A stretch of DNA of 64,000 bases from Phocaeicola vulgatus (GCA_022009975.1 CP091733.1:62001-126000), one strand, 5' to 3'; shown: positions 37,772-46,730, counted from the first letter of the stretch. Notes: generated from the sequence alone by a model not told the origin. A program made the numbers and translations.

Positions 37772-40382
37772 ATGGGACATTTAAGAAGTTTCGTTTTATG
37801 TATGCTGATGTGCGTATGTAAATTTTCTATAGCACAAAATATATCGGGTATGGTTGTTGACGCACAAAACACAGCCATACCCTATTGTACTGTTACATGT
37901 TCACAAGATAGTGTGGCACATTCCATAATCTCGTACGCAATAACAAAAGACGATGGGTCATTTACTATCCAATCCCACAAATCGTTGTCCTCATTTTGGT
38001 TGACAGCAAGATGTGTCGGATATGCAACACTGAGAATACATTATAAAGAAATGCCGACAGCCCCATTACGCTTAGTGATAGAAGAGGATAGCTATACTTT
38101 GTCAGAAATAACGGTAAAGGAAGAAACTTAGGGGCGAAAATCAAGAATGACACAATTGAATTTAGTCCAGATGTGTTTAAAAACGGAAGTGAACAGAACA
38201 TGAGCGATGTCATTAAAAAGTTGCCAGGAATGACTGTTGATGAGTCGGGAAATGTTTCCTACCAAGGGAAAAAAATAGATAAGTTCTTGGTCAATGGCGA
38301 AGATGTGCTTTCTACAGGAGGACATGCACTAAAAACTTTGTCTGCAGACTTTGCTTCTGGTGTGGAGCTACTGAACAATTACAATGACGGAAATGTCGGA
38401 AACTCTTTCAATTCAAAAGAGACAACTGCACTGAACCTTATTAATAAAGACTTACACAACAAATGGGCAGGAAACTTTACAGAAGGGGGTGGTGTTAAGA
38501 ACAAGTTTGACAGCAAGAACTCAGCTTTGAAGATGGACAAAAAAGTGTCTGCATCCATCATTGCAAATGCTAACAACACCAATGAGACAGTTTTCTCTAT
38601 AATGGACTATCTCAATGCCAATGGCGGTCTTACAGGAGTAAAAACAACCAATGGATTTGCGCAATTGAGCCTTTCAAGTGCAGAAAGAAATGTCTTGATG
38701 CCAAGCAATGACGAATACAAAAGGACTTCTGGTATCGGTAATGTCAACTTAACATTGAAACCGACTTCACACTACAATGTCACGATAGGTGTCATCCACA
38801 ATGAAATGGATGCAAAGTCTGCATTGTCAACGGAACAACATGTAAAGGTGGCGCAGGAAGTTATACGTAAGTCAACAGAAGAGAATGGCAAGAAAAGAGG
38901 TAACTTTAGTTCATTTAACCTCAGTCAAAAATGGGATGTCAATCCATATGCAAGTTTGCGTTTCCAAACGAAGTTGGCATATAGCGACATGAGAAACAAT
39001 ATGTCTATCATGGATTATTATAACAATAATTCCGATAGAAATGCTGACAATGACAAGAACAAAGGATTTAATGTATTACAACAGGTAAACTTAAATTCAT
39101 TGATAGGCAAAGGCCTGCTTTATGGAAGTGTAGATTTCGCTTTTTCTAAATCAGAAAGAAACTTGGATGTTCTTTCCTCTTATGAACTGCCTAACGAATA
39201 CAAACAGGCAGATGATTCTTACTATATAGATAAAGATTTGAAGAAGCTAAATGTGGCAGGTGCTGTAGGCTATGTATTTCCTATTTTCCATAAAATCAAC
39301 TTGAAATGGGAATTGTCTGGTCAGAACTCCGATTCATGGATAGACCAAAATGTAGATAGCGAACACTTGAACAGTCACAATTTCGGGATTTATGGAGGAC
39401 TTATGAAGAACAAAGGTCTCTTTAGGTTTGATGCTGGTGTTAGATTTCTGATTATGGGAATAGCACAAACATCAATGGACTAGTGACAAAGTCAGTTACC
39501 AAGTGGGAGCCATCCTTTGCGACAGAATTACGTTTCAGTCAGCAACACTCCGTTGCTTTTGGGCTGAGTTACAAATATGTTCCAACCGATATTGAAGCAC
39601 TATCGAGACTGTCTGTCATCAATAGCTATGATGAGGTTACAGGTGCTTCCTCATATACAAAGTTAGGCTACAATGCACTGAACATGAATATTGCTTATAA
39701 GTTGTATAGTTTGTATAGCAGAACGACTATATATACATATTTGACTTACGAGAAGGCAGATAACACCGAAATGCTGAACTATCAGAATGACGGTTTGTTG
39801 CACAACCAAAATTATATGGATGGAGGAGAAAAGGAAACTGTAAGTGCAACTTTATATGCCAACAAAGGATTGGGCAATTTGCCAATTGATGCCAAACTGA
39901 CCACCACATTTTTGTGGAATCGAAACGAAATCGCATACAATTCCATTCCATATAAAATGTTGATAGGGAGTTTAAAGACTGACTTAGGCTTCGCCTCACG
40001 TTTTAAGATTCCTTTCAATGTTGAAATTGACGGTTTGTACAACAAGTTGACAAATAAAGTTACCGACTTAAACATCGATTCTAGTGACAAGGAAATTGGT
40101 GGAACTGCAAAACTAATATTTGCGAAGAACAAGTTCGCCAGTTTTGTTACCGGCAAGTGGAACAAGATTGAGAATACAAGCGGAAGTAAGATATTGCGAG
40201 ATATTGATTTTTCCATTTCCTATAAAATCAAGAAATTCACATGCAAACTTTCTGGCACGAATATCTTTCACCTTAACGGAATCAATTGGTTAAAACAAAA
40301 TGTTACACCAACTTACACATCCTATGTTAGATACAAACAACATTCTGGAAATGTTATGTTGTCTTTAACATATCAATTATAA
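37772..40382 (+). CDS. outer-membrane beta-barrel receptor with carboxypeptidase-regulatory-like domain, two frameshifts
   Basis: About 869 residues once a missing T near 38128 (KEETLGAKIKNDTIEF) and a missing T near 39448 (VRFSDYGNSTNING) are restored. Signal peptide ending FSIAQ, a CarboxypepD-reg-like domain (ISGMVVDAQNTAIPYCTV), a plug-like domain (VIKKLPGMTVDESGNVSYQGKKIDKFLVNGEDV), then a long TonB-type/OMP_b-brl_3 barrel ending in the aromatic-free MLSLTYQL. It differs from SusC and has no SusD partner. With the micropeptide and GLPGLI protein it forms the element's cargo; transport or export of a peptide is one possibility. Confidence 0.8.
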
Positions 40383-40447
40383 AAGCAACAAAGAGGCAGT
40401 TTACCCTAATATAGTAAGCTACCTTCTTTGTTCTTGTAAAAAGTATA

Positions 40448-41794
40448 TTAAGGTTTGAAACGACACTGTGTTTGTAACCTTATATTATTCCACTGTTCCT
40501 TAAACCATTCAACTATAGGTTGTCTATTTATAAACAAAAATAATTGGTTCGGCTTGGTAGAATCAGAGAATATCTTGATTTCTGCATTCACCACATTGAA
40601 CTTCTTTCTGTACTCCTCGGAATAGAGTGAACCGCTAAAGTTGACTGCCTTTCCTGTAAGAAGCACTCCGATTTGCTCAACGGTGAAGCCAATCTTCCTG
40701 CACAGGTCTTCCATTTGCAAACGTGCCTCCAACATCGGGAACCAATGCTTGGCTTTGCGGACGATGTCATTGAGCAAAGAAACTTCTGTTGCGTGCTTGC
40801 TCTTCAAATCTACGACCTCTGCTTTGTGTATCTGTTGCATCTCGCCGAGTTGTTGGCTGTGGCTGTCCTCCATTCGCTGTATTTTCTCATGGAGTTCGTC
40901 AATGTATTGCTCTCGGTCTGTCACAAGCTCACACAACTTTCGGTTGTGTTGCTCCACCTCCTTCAATTTTCCACTGCCCAAAAGAGAACCTACTTTCGAC
41001 ACAAGGGCGGTCTTGGCTTCCGTCTTGGCTGCCTGTAGTTTCTCCGTGTTGATTTCGCTCTTGGTCTGTTTGAGCAGTCGCTCCGCTTCCTCCACATCAG
41101 ATTGCAACAGTTTCATGCAGTTTTGAAGTCTCTCCGTCTCTCGCTTGATGTTGCGGTAATACTGTGCCGTGGTGGTATGCCTCGCATCCGATCCACGGAC
41201 ACCTCGCTTCAAGCCATACTTGCCCATGGCTTCCGCATAACTGTCGTGATAGCCAACCATCTTGTCACGGTTGAGCACATCATCGGCACACAACCTCACG
41301 GCATTGGCTTTCTTGCGGTATGTCCGCTTGCCTTCTTCCGCTGTCTTGTTCTTCGCCTTTCTCCGCTCGCCTGTCACTATCGGAACGATGGAGGCGTGGA
41401 GGTGTGGCGTGTGCTCGTCCATGTGGAGAACCACCGAAACGACATTCTCCTTGCCGAATGTGTCCTGCAACCACATTAAGCTGTCGTTACACCAATCGTC
41501 AAGTTGCCCTTTCTCAGCAATGTTCATCATGTCCTCGTGCGTTCCCGAAAGAACTGTTCTTATCACCCTAACTTGGTCGTTGGTAATCTTGCGCTTGATG
41601 CCAGCCGTCTTGATGCGGTGGGCGATGGCTTCGTCACGACCATACACACCGCTCGGCATCTTGACAAGCTCACGGTTGAGGTGAGTTCTCGTAGGGTCAG
41701 CGTTGTCGGGTATCACCTTGCGCTCTATGTGGTCTGACTCCCTTGCGTCAGAGCTGCCCTTTGCCTTCTTGAAATCCAAACTGAAATGTCCCAT
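40448..41794 (-). CDS. MobV-family relaxase (Pre/Mob)
   Basis: 448 residues. N-terminal Mob_Pre domain with the histidine motif HMDEHTPHLHA (124-134), MPSGVYGRDEAIA, and NRDKMVGYHDSYAEAMGKYGLKRG. From about residue 230 a long coiled coil (NIKRETERLQNCMKLLQ ... QQLGEMQQIHKAEVV), then a C-terminal domain. It nicks the element at oriT and leads the strand into a recipient through a helper's secretion system. Start ATG 41794 (MGHFSLDFKKAKG) is the conserved one; the frame runs 24 codons further upstream through non-coding sequence. Confidence 0.9.
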   Translation of the reverse strand: MGHFSLDFKKAKGSSDARESDHIERKVIPDNADPTRTHLNRELVKMPSGVYGRDEAIAHRIKTAGIKRKITNDQVRVIRTVLSGTHEDMMNIAEKGQLDDWCNDSLMWLQDTFGKENVVSVVLHMDEHTPHLHASIVPIVTGERRKAKNKTAEEGKRTYRKKANAVRLCADDVLNRDKMVGYHDSYAEAMGKYGLKRGVRGSDARHTTTAQYYRNIKRETERLQNCMKLLQSDVEEAERLLKQTKSEINTEKLQAAKTEAKTALVSKVGSLLGSGKLKEVEQHNRKLCELVTDREQYIDELHEKIQRMEDSHSQQLGEMQQIHKAEVVDLKSKHATEVSLLNDIVRKAKHWFPMLEARLQMEDLCRKIGFTVEQIGVLLTGKAVNFSGSLYSEEYRKKFNVVNAEIKIFSDSTKPNQLFLFINRQPIVEWFKEQWNNIRLQTQCRFKP

Positions 41795-41986
41795 AATAAA
41801 CTTGTTTTTGAGTTGTACAAATCCGCTTGCCGCATTGCGCCCTGCGCATGGCTCACGGGGTTTCAAAAGGGGATGCCCCTTTGCTCAAATGGGTGTTTTT
41901 TTAGCGGTGGCGTGCCACTGCGTCAAGAAAACGCCCTATTGAGCTATGGCTTTTCCGTTCAGAATAGCCATTGGAGCAGGAACCGC
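41795..41986 (-). other. candidate oriT region upstream of the relaxase gene
   Basis: Non-coding, between relaxase and primase. It holds a hairpin AAAGGGG-ATG-CCCCTTT (41866-41882), an inverted repeat GCGGTGGC/GCCACTGC near 41905-41925, and a looser one around CTATGGCT/AGCCATTG near 41945-41975. MobV origins usually lie just upstream of mob with such repeats. The nick site is not identified. Confidence 0.4.
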
Positions 41987-42937
41987 CTATATGCCCAAGG
42001 CTGCGCCTCTCTTTCGAGGTGGAACGGTTTGCTTAACAGGCTGTACTTGGTGTACAGACTGTTTGGATTTAACTCCGCACAGATAGTCGTTCAAGTCTTT
42101 GTACTCACAGTACAAGTGAGATGCATCCCTCACACGGTAGCCGAGGGCGTTCTCGATGGCAAGCGTTGCCTTCCGCCCTGCATCATCGTTGTCGAGCAGA
42201 CAACTGATGCGCTCGTAGCCGTGTAGTGCGTCAATAGCCTTGTCAACGTTGCTTGTTGAGTTGAGTATCACGTAGTCCTGCGCTTCCAATGACGGACAAG
42301 ACGGAAACTTCTCCATGCGTAACGAGAGAAAGGAAAGATAGTCCATCATGCCCTCGAACACATAGCAAGCGTATCTTGGCTCGCCTTGCTGTCGGATATG
42401 TGTGATGTCCTTGGGGGACATGCAACCCTTGAAGAATCGGTTACGAACCTCGTAACCGCCCGACTTGTTCTTGAAGCCGATGGCGAAGTAGTTCTTGCCA
42501 TTATGCGAGAAGTGGAGTTCCACACATTCCTTTCGGGCGATGCACAGGTCAATATTCCGCTCGCTCAGATAGCGTAGGAGTGCAGGGTGGTTGAGTTCCC
42601 TAACCTCCAATCTCTCAAAACTCGGCTCGGAAGCTTGCTGAGGGAAAGAAAAGTCGGTCGGGCGTACATGGGGTGCTTGCTTCTCCATCTTGTCCAAGAG
42701 ATATGGCAAGCTGTCTGATGCGTAGAGGTATGACGCAAGGGTGATGATGTTGCCGCCCTTGCCCATTCCGAAATCGAACCAACTGTTCATCATGGTGTTC
42801 ACCTTGAAAGATGCCTCGCTCTCAATTCTCAGCGGTGACTTGTACCAAAGGTTTGCGCCCTGCTGCTTGATAGGGCGGTGTCCCAAACTTTGCAGGTAGT
42901 CTGCAATCTTGATTTGCTTTGCTTCTTGAATGTTCAT
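41987..42937 (-). CDS. primase with zinc-finger-like N-domain and TOPRIM
   Basis: 316 residues. The N-terminal DnaG/CHC2-like motif region reads YKSPLRIESEASFKVNTMMNSWFDFGMGKGGNIITLA, without the metal-binding Cys set. The TOPRIM domain has the acidic motif ISCLLDNDDAGRKAT and VFEGMMDYLS. Similar primases are carried by NBU-type elements and start replication of the transferred or excised DNA. The hexamer array lies directly upstream. Confidence 0.82.
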   Translation of the reverse strand: MNIQEAKQIKIADYLQSLGHRPIKQQGANLWYKSPLRIESEASFKVNTMMNSWFDFGMGKGGNIITLASYLYASDSLPYLLDKMEKQAPHVRPTDFSFPQQASEPSFERLEVRELNHPALLRYLSERNIDLCIARKECVELHFSHNGKNYFAIGFKNKSGGYEVRNRFFKGCMSPKDITHIRQQGEPRYACYVFEGMMDYLSFLSLRMEKFPSCPSLEAQDYVILNSTSNVDKAIDALHGYERISCLLDNDDAGRKATLAIENALGYRVRDASHLYCEYKDLNDYLCGVKSKQSVHQVQPVKQTVPPRKRGAALGI

Positions 42938-42978
42938 GTTTTACTGTGGATTAAGTGGTGTATGTATTTCTGATGAAT

Positions 42979-43210
42979 TGTTGAGAATGGCATGTATTGG
43001 TATGATAGTCAAATACTTATCTTCTCAACAAACTCTCAACAAATGGTTCTTTTCAACAAAATCACTGGGCAAAAGAGAAAGACAGGCATTAGCTGTCATG
43101 TTTTCTCTTTTCAACAGTCTCTTTCTTTTGTTGAGAGATTTGTTGAGAAAATGTTGAGCCTTAAATACTTGATATTCAACACTTCTTTTATCATATTCAA
43201 CAATTCAACA
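42979..43210. repeat. iteron-like array, 11 copies of TCAACA/TGTTGA
   Basis: TGTTGA at 42979, 43129, 43141, 43152 and TCAACA at 43025, 43036, 43053, 43111, 43176, 43197, 43205: eleven in 232 bp, both orientations, longer consensus TCTCAACAAA. Chance expectation is well below one. The stretch is very AT-rich and lies between primase and helicase genes, so a replication origin is the natural reading. Confidence 0.75.
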
Positions 43211-43213
43211 AAA

Positions 43214-44470
43214 TTATATGCTATTTAGATTGTCCTTCGTTACAGTGTAGAACCTGCCCACACGTTTTGTTGGCGAGTAGTGACCGCTGCTATTGTAGTT
43301 GTACTCGTATGAGGTGTAGGTGAGGGCGTTCTCTGAAGGTTGCAGCTTCCAACAGTCCTGCACTATCTTTCGTACAAGGTGCTTCTCCGCTTTCACGTGG
43401 TTGCATTGCAACAAGGCGATTGCGTCATTGAGGCAGAATTGCAAACTGTCGGTTTGAGTGTTCTCCATGACCTCAAGGAACAGCTCCGACATTTCCACCT
43501 CAAGTCTGTTACGGTTGCAGCGTATGATTCTCCTCAGAGCATCGGTCGCTATCTGTTCGGGTGCGAACCACATTCGGCTCTTGTGCTCTGTGGATAGCGT
43601 TCTGCCTTGCAGATGGAACAGAAAAGCGGGTATCTCCGCCTTCAGTTTCTCCAAGAAGTCGGTATCGTCAGATTGCAACGATGAAATCTTCCTCACCCAA
43701 TATCGGGTCTCGCCCTCGTCAATGATGACAGGGAGTGATTCGTTGTTGGAGCACAGCACGAACTTGGCAAAGAAGGAAATCTCGTTCCTGTCCTTGCCCT
43801 TGGCTTCCACCTTGTACGAGAGGGTGGTGCTGAGGTTCTTCAACCGCTCGGAATCCTCCCTGCGACTGAGCAACACCTCGTCCACGACAATCAGCAGCTT
43901 GCCAGCCCAATCGGAATTGAACTGACTGCGGAAGTCCTCGTTGGTGTTGAATGTCACGTTGTCTTGGAACAACGCTTTCAGAAAGTTCAAGAACGTGGTC
44001 TTGCCTGTGTTCCTCTCCTCTGATACGAGCAGCAGAATGGGCAACTTCTGCACAGGTCTGAGATAGAGCAGTTGCAGGTAGTCCATGCCAAGCTCATATT
44101 GCTCACCGAAGATGTGACTAACCAACTTCTTGATATTAGGGAAGTCCCCTTGCATCGGCTTATGTCCTATCGGCTCGTATAGGTTGAGGAAACCGTCTAT
44201 CACCGTGCGGTGGTTCACATGTTCGGGAACGGTACAGAAGCCGTCATACTTGTGAACGTACTTGACGAACTCTTTGCCGTAGTCCTGACGCAAGGTCTCC
44301 ATGTTCCATGGGATGCGCTTTCTTACCTTTCCTCCTGTGATGGTAGGTTGGTCAACCACCTTGTATAAGGTAGTGCCAACACGGATGAACATCTCGTTTG
44401 TCGGAGGTGCTGCCTGTGGCTGTTTGCTTCCCACAGCTACAGGTTGTTTGTTGTCGTTTGTCTTGCTCAT
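43214..44470 (-). CDS. SF3-type helicase/primase-associated protein (DUF5906, VapE-like)
   Basis: 418 residues. Walker A EERNTGKTT (151-159), Walker B LLIVVDEV (192-199), and an SF3 C motif region ISFFAKFVLCSNNE. Ends in a winged-helix-like domain. Proteins of this type unwind origins of plasmids, satellites and mobilizable islands. Its promoter is TTTG (44533-44536 on the opposite strand) - 19 bp - TACCTTTG (44506-44513), overlapped by an operator-like sequence shared with the integrase promoter. Confidence 0.85.
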   Translation of the reverse strand: MSKTNDNKQPVAVGSKQPQAAPPTNEMFIRVGTTLYKVVDQPTITGGKVRKRIPWNMETLRQDYGKEFVKYVHKYDGFCTVPEHVNHRTVIDGFLNLYEPIGHKPMQGDFPNIKKLVSHIFGEQYELGMDYLQLLYLRPVQKLPILLLVSEERNTGKTTFLNFLKALFQDNVTFNTNEDFRSQFNSDWAGKLLIVVDEVLLSRREDSERLKNLSTTLSYKVEAKGKDRNEISFFAKFVLCSNNESLPVIIDEGETRYWVRKISSLQSDDTDFLEKLKAEIPAFLFHLQGRTLSTEHKSRMWFAPEQIATDALRRIIRCNRNRLEVEMSELFLEVMENTQTDSLQFCLNDAIALLQCNHVKAEKHLVRKIVQDCWKLQPSENALTYTSYEYNYNSSGHYSPTKRVGRFYTVTKDNLNSI

Positions 44471-44505
44471 AATCTAACCTTTGTGAGTTGATAAAATTAA
44501 AGTTG

Positions 44506-44557
44506 CAAAGGTAAGGGCGGAAAATCAAAATGCAAAACACAAACTTACGCAGAATGG
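44506..44557 (-). promoter_or_regulatory. helicase promoter with shared operator
   Basis: On the minus strand TTTG (44533-44536), 19 bp, TACCTTTG (44506-44513). CCATTCTGCGTAAGTTT, two free bases, then GTTTTGC (44532-44557) overlaps the -33 box. The same 26-bp layout occurs at 46494-46519. Confidence 0.7.
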
Positions 44558-44576
44558 AGAAGTTTGCACCGACAAT

Positions 44577-44830
44577 GTTAAAAGATTGGAAATCAAGGTG
44601 CTTGATGTAGCCAATCGGGATAAGATGAAACAAAAAATCCCGAAGAGAGGTTTCCTTGCGAACCTTTCCTCGGGATGAACAAAAATGTATTCCTGCATGT
44701 CATACGTTTTATATGTCATACGATAAGCATGTAAAACGTTTGACATCGGCAGCTCTGCATTCTTCACAGAAATGCTTGATACGACAGTGAATCAGTACGT
44801 AGGCAAGTCAATACGACAGTGAATAATCGA
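44577..44830. repeat. repeat-rich non-coding segment upstream of the helicase promoter
   Basis: It holds an imperfect hairpin (44637-44643 with 44670-44676, ATCCCGA/TCGGGAT, nested AGGTT/AACCT), a 15-bp inverted repeat with one mismatch (ATGTCATACGTTTTA paired with TAAAACGTTTGACAT, about 44697-44750), and two copies of ATACGACAGTGAAT at 44780-44793 and 44812-44825. Possible roles are terminator, excision-factor sites or replication control. Confidence 0.5.
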
Positions 44831-44852
44831 AGCGTTAAAAATGCGACCATTC

Positions 44853-45224
44853 TTAGCTAAAGGCATTTGTCCCTCCGTAGATTTGCAGGACAATGGCTGT
44901 TTTCTCTTTTGCTCCGTACAACCTCTTGAAGATAGCATCACGAAGTTGCGCTGCACCATTGGAGGTTAGACGGAAGCAAATGGCAACAACCATAGGGAAT
45001 CCATACAGCGTTTGCCAAACATCTTTGGAAAGTTTTTGCCTCTTTTGGACTTCCGACATCAACAACATACCTTCTTTATATATGGCTCTTATCACGGCTT
45101 TGAGCTTCGGGGTTGTGACATAAAGCATATCTACCAACTCATTTTCACTCATCCACAAGTCCTCCAGGTTGGACGGAATGGATAGCATTCCATTTCCGTC
45201 CACGGTGATTACAGTCCTTTTCAT
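44853..45224 (-). CDS. hypothetical protein coupled to the integrase gene
   Basis: 123 residues, no clear motif: MKRTVITVDGNGMLSIP ... SENELVDMLYVTTPKLKAVIRAIYKEGMLL. The middle part (NELVDMLYVTTPKLKAVIRAIYK) could form a helix-turn-helix, so an excision or regulatory factor is possible. Its ATG overlaps the integrase stop by 4 bases (ATGA), so translation is coupled. Confidence 0.6.
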   Translation of the reverse strand: MKRTVITVDGNGMLSIPSNLEDLWMSENELVDMLYVTTPKLKAVIRAIYKEGMLLMSEVQKRQKLSKDVWQTLYGFPMVVAICFRLTSNGAAQLRDAIFKRLYGAKEKTAIVLQIYGGTNAFS

Positions 45225-46444
45225 GCCATCCCTCCCATTGCAGGCAAATGCCCCTTGATTCGACTTTCAAAGACAGATATGTCATGGTCAAGCTTGGTGC
45301 TTGTCACCTTGGCATATATCTGTGTCGTGGTGATATTCGTGTGACCAAGAATCTTGCTCACGCTCTCTATCGGCATACCATATTCCAAGGCTAAAACTGC
45401 CCAACTATGACGTGAGACATGAAATGACACACGCTTCTTTATACCACACATTGCTGCAACTTTCTTGATGCGCTTATTGATGCTGTCAAGATTACCGATA
45501 TTGAACAAGTGGTTGTCTTTTCTGAAAGACTTGTATCTCTCAATAATCAGCATGGGAATATCCATCAGCTTGATTTGGAAAGGCACACCTGTCTTCTGAC
45601 GTTTGGAAATAATCCAAGGAGCATCGTTTACTATGCTGATGTTATCTTCCGTCAAATTCTTGATGTCGATGAAAGATATACCTGTCCAACAGCCAAAGAT
45701 GAAAAGGTCTCTCGCAAATGCCATGTTCGGGTCTTCCAACTTTATCTCTGTCATGGCGGTAAGCTCGTCCAAGGTCAAGAACTCACGTTCCTTGTGGTCT
45801 GGGTCAACGTGGTACATGGCAAATGGATTTCTCGGTATCTTGCCGTTGTAGTGGGCTGCCGTTACGATATGTTTCAGTGGTATGGAGTAAATCCAAATGG
45901 AGGACTGCGCTAGTCCGACAACATTCTTCAAATACAGGCAATAGTCACGGATGAACTCCTCGGTAAGCTCATTCATGGACATATCGCTGCGCTTGTACTG
46001 ATACTTAATAAACTCGGCAACGTACTTTCTTACCGTCAGATACTTGCGGTAGGTGTTCTTGGCTCTGTCCTTGCCTACACGCTTGGCAAAAGCAGCGTTC
46101 TCCTTGTCAAAGGCTCTGAGCAAGGTCTCATACTCCGTGCCTATGCCTTGGTAGGCATTTCTCACCATTTCAGCGGTAACGAACGCCTCACGGTCGGAAA
46201 GTCGCTGGTAATGCTTGGCGATTTGAGCCTTGATGTTGTCAAGCGCAAAGTTCACCTCCTTGGCTTCCTTACTCTTGCCTGTGGCTCTGTTGCCCTTGGC
46301 ATCCCAAATAGCCTTGGTAACGCTCTGCTTGCAACTGAACTGTGCGATAGTTCCGTTGATTGTCACTCGCCCCATGATTGGGACAATTCCGTTTCTCTCC
46401 TTGCTTCCATTTACATAGAAGACTGTCTTGAAAGTGCATCTCAT
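45221..46444 (-). CDS. Bacteroides-type tyrosine integrase
   Basis: 407 residues: arm-binding N-domain (1-90), SAM-like core-binding domain (about 105-205), catalytic domain. Catalytic residues seen: Lys in KRQKTGVPF, His342 and Arg345 in FHVSRHSW, His368 in ILGHTN, nucleophile Tyr377 in TQIYAKV. The first Arg is absent: WTGISFIDI stands where TGLR-type motifs occur, a substitution known in IntDOT-like integrases. It probably catalyses insertion and excision of the 36.4-46.6 kb element. The promoter is TTTG-19-TAATTTTG on the minus strand. Confidence 0.88.
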   Translation of the reverse strand: MRCTFKTVFYVNGSKERNGIVPIMGRVTINGTIAQFSCKQSVTKAIWDAKGNRATGKSKEAKEVNFALDNIKAQIAKHYQRLSDREAFVTAEMVRNAYQGIGTEYETLLRAFDKENAAFAKRVGKDRAKNTYRKYLTVRKYVAEFIKYQYKRSDMSMNELTEEFIRDYCLYLKNVVGLAQSSIWIYSIPLKHIVTAAHYNGKIPRNPFAMYHVDPDHKEREFLTLDELTAMTEIKLEDPNMAFARDLFIFGCWTGISFIDIKNLTEDNISIVNDAPWIISKRQKTGVPFQIKLMDIPMLIIERYKSFRKDNHLFNIGNLDSINKRIKKVAAMCGIKKRVSFHVSRHSWAVLALEYGMPIESVSKILGHTNITTTQIYAKVTSTKLDHDISVFESRIKGHLPAMGGMA

Positions 46445-46467
46445 AATCCTTACTTTTTTGTTCGGTG

Positions 46468-46519
46468 CAAAATTAAACTATGAGAGTTGCATGGCAAAAC
46501 CAAAACTTACGCAGAATGG
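46468..46519 (-). promoter_or_regulatory. integrase promoter with shared operator
   Basis: On the minus strand TTTG (46495-46498), 19 bp, TAATTTTG (46468-46475), a perfect consensus fit 24 bp from the ATG. CCATTCTGCGTAAGTTT-NN-GTTTTGC covers 46494-46519 and overlaps the -33 box, as at the helicase promoter. Confidence 0.7.
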
Positions 46520-46567
46520 GGAAATATGAACCGCCACCGTTAAAAATGCTTATTAGGGCGTTTCTGC

Positions 46568-46607
46568 GAGGTAATGATTTGAAAGCGTTTCTATTTCTCC
46601 AATCTGC
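46568..46607. other. candidate attR
   Basis: GAGGTAATGATTTG at 46568-46581 and a downstream CAATCTGC match the 36374 copy. It lies 124 bp upstream of the integrase start. GCGTTTCT occurs on both sides of it (about 46559 and 46585), possibly arm sites. Confidence 0.4.
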
Positions 46608-46730
46608 GTTTTTTTCGCTTTTCCTCGTATATGCCACTTAAAGCCAACGACTGCCACAACCACTTGAAACTCAAAATAAAAGCATCATTCTGCTATTTCT
46701 TGCTTTTTTAGGCGTTATTTTCAGAGAAAA

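Larger units (their letters stand above)
36374..46607. mobile_element. putative integrative mobilizable element (IME)
   Basis: About 10.2 kb. On the minus strand it carries, from the right end, a Bacteroides-type tyrosine integrase, a small coupled gene, an SF3 helicase, a primase and a MobV relaxase: the gene set of NBU/Tn4555-like mobilizable units. On the plus strand it carries a micropeptide, a GLPGLI protein and an outer-membrane receptor as cargo. Imperfect direct repeats at 36374-36414 and 46568-46607 are the candidate ends. No conjugation machinery is present, so transfer would need a helper element. Confidence 0.65.

Noticed and set aside
40641..41737. Long open frames on the plus strand opposite the relaxase gene
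   Set aside because: They are antisense shadows of a well-supported MobV gene and have no recognisable features.
42979..43210. CRISPR or simple AT-rich low complexity
   Set aside because: The hexamers occur in both orientations at irregular spacing with a conserved core, unlike either.
44577..44830. Small genes in the repeat-rich segment
   Set aside because: Only short frames without conserved features or start signals are present.
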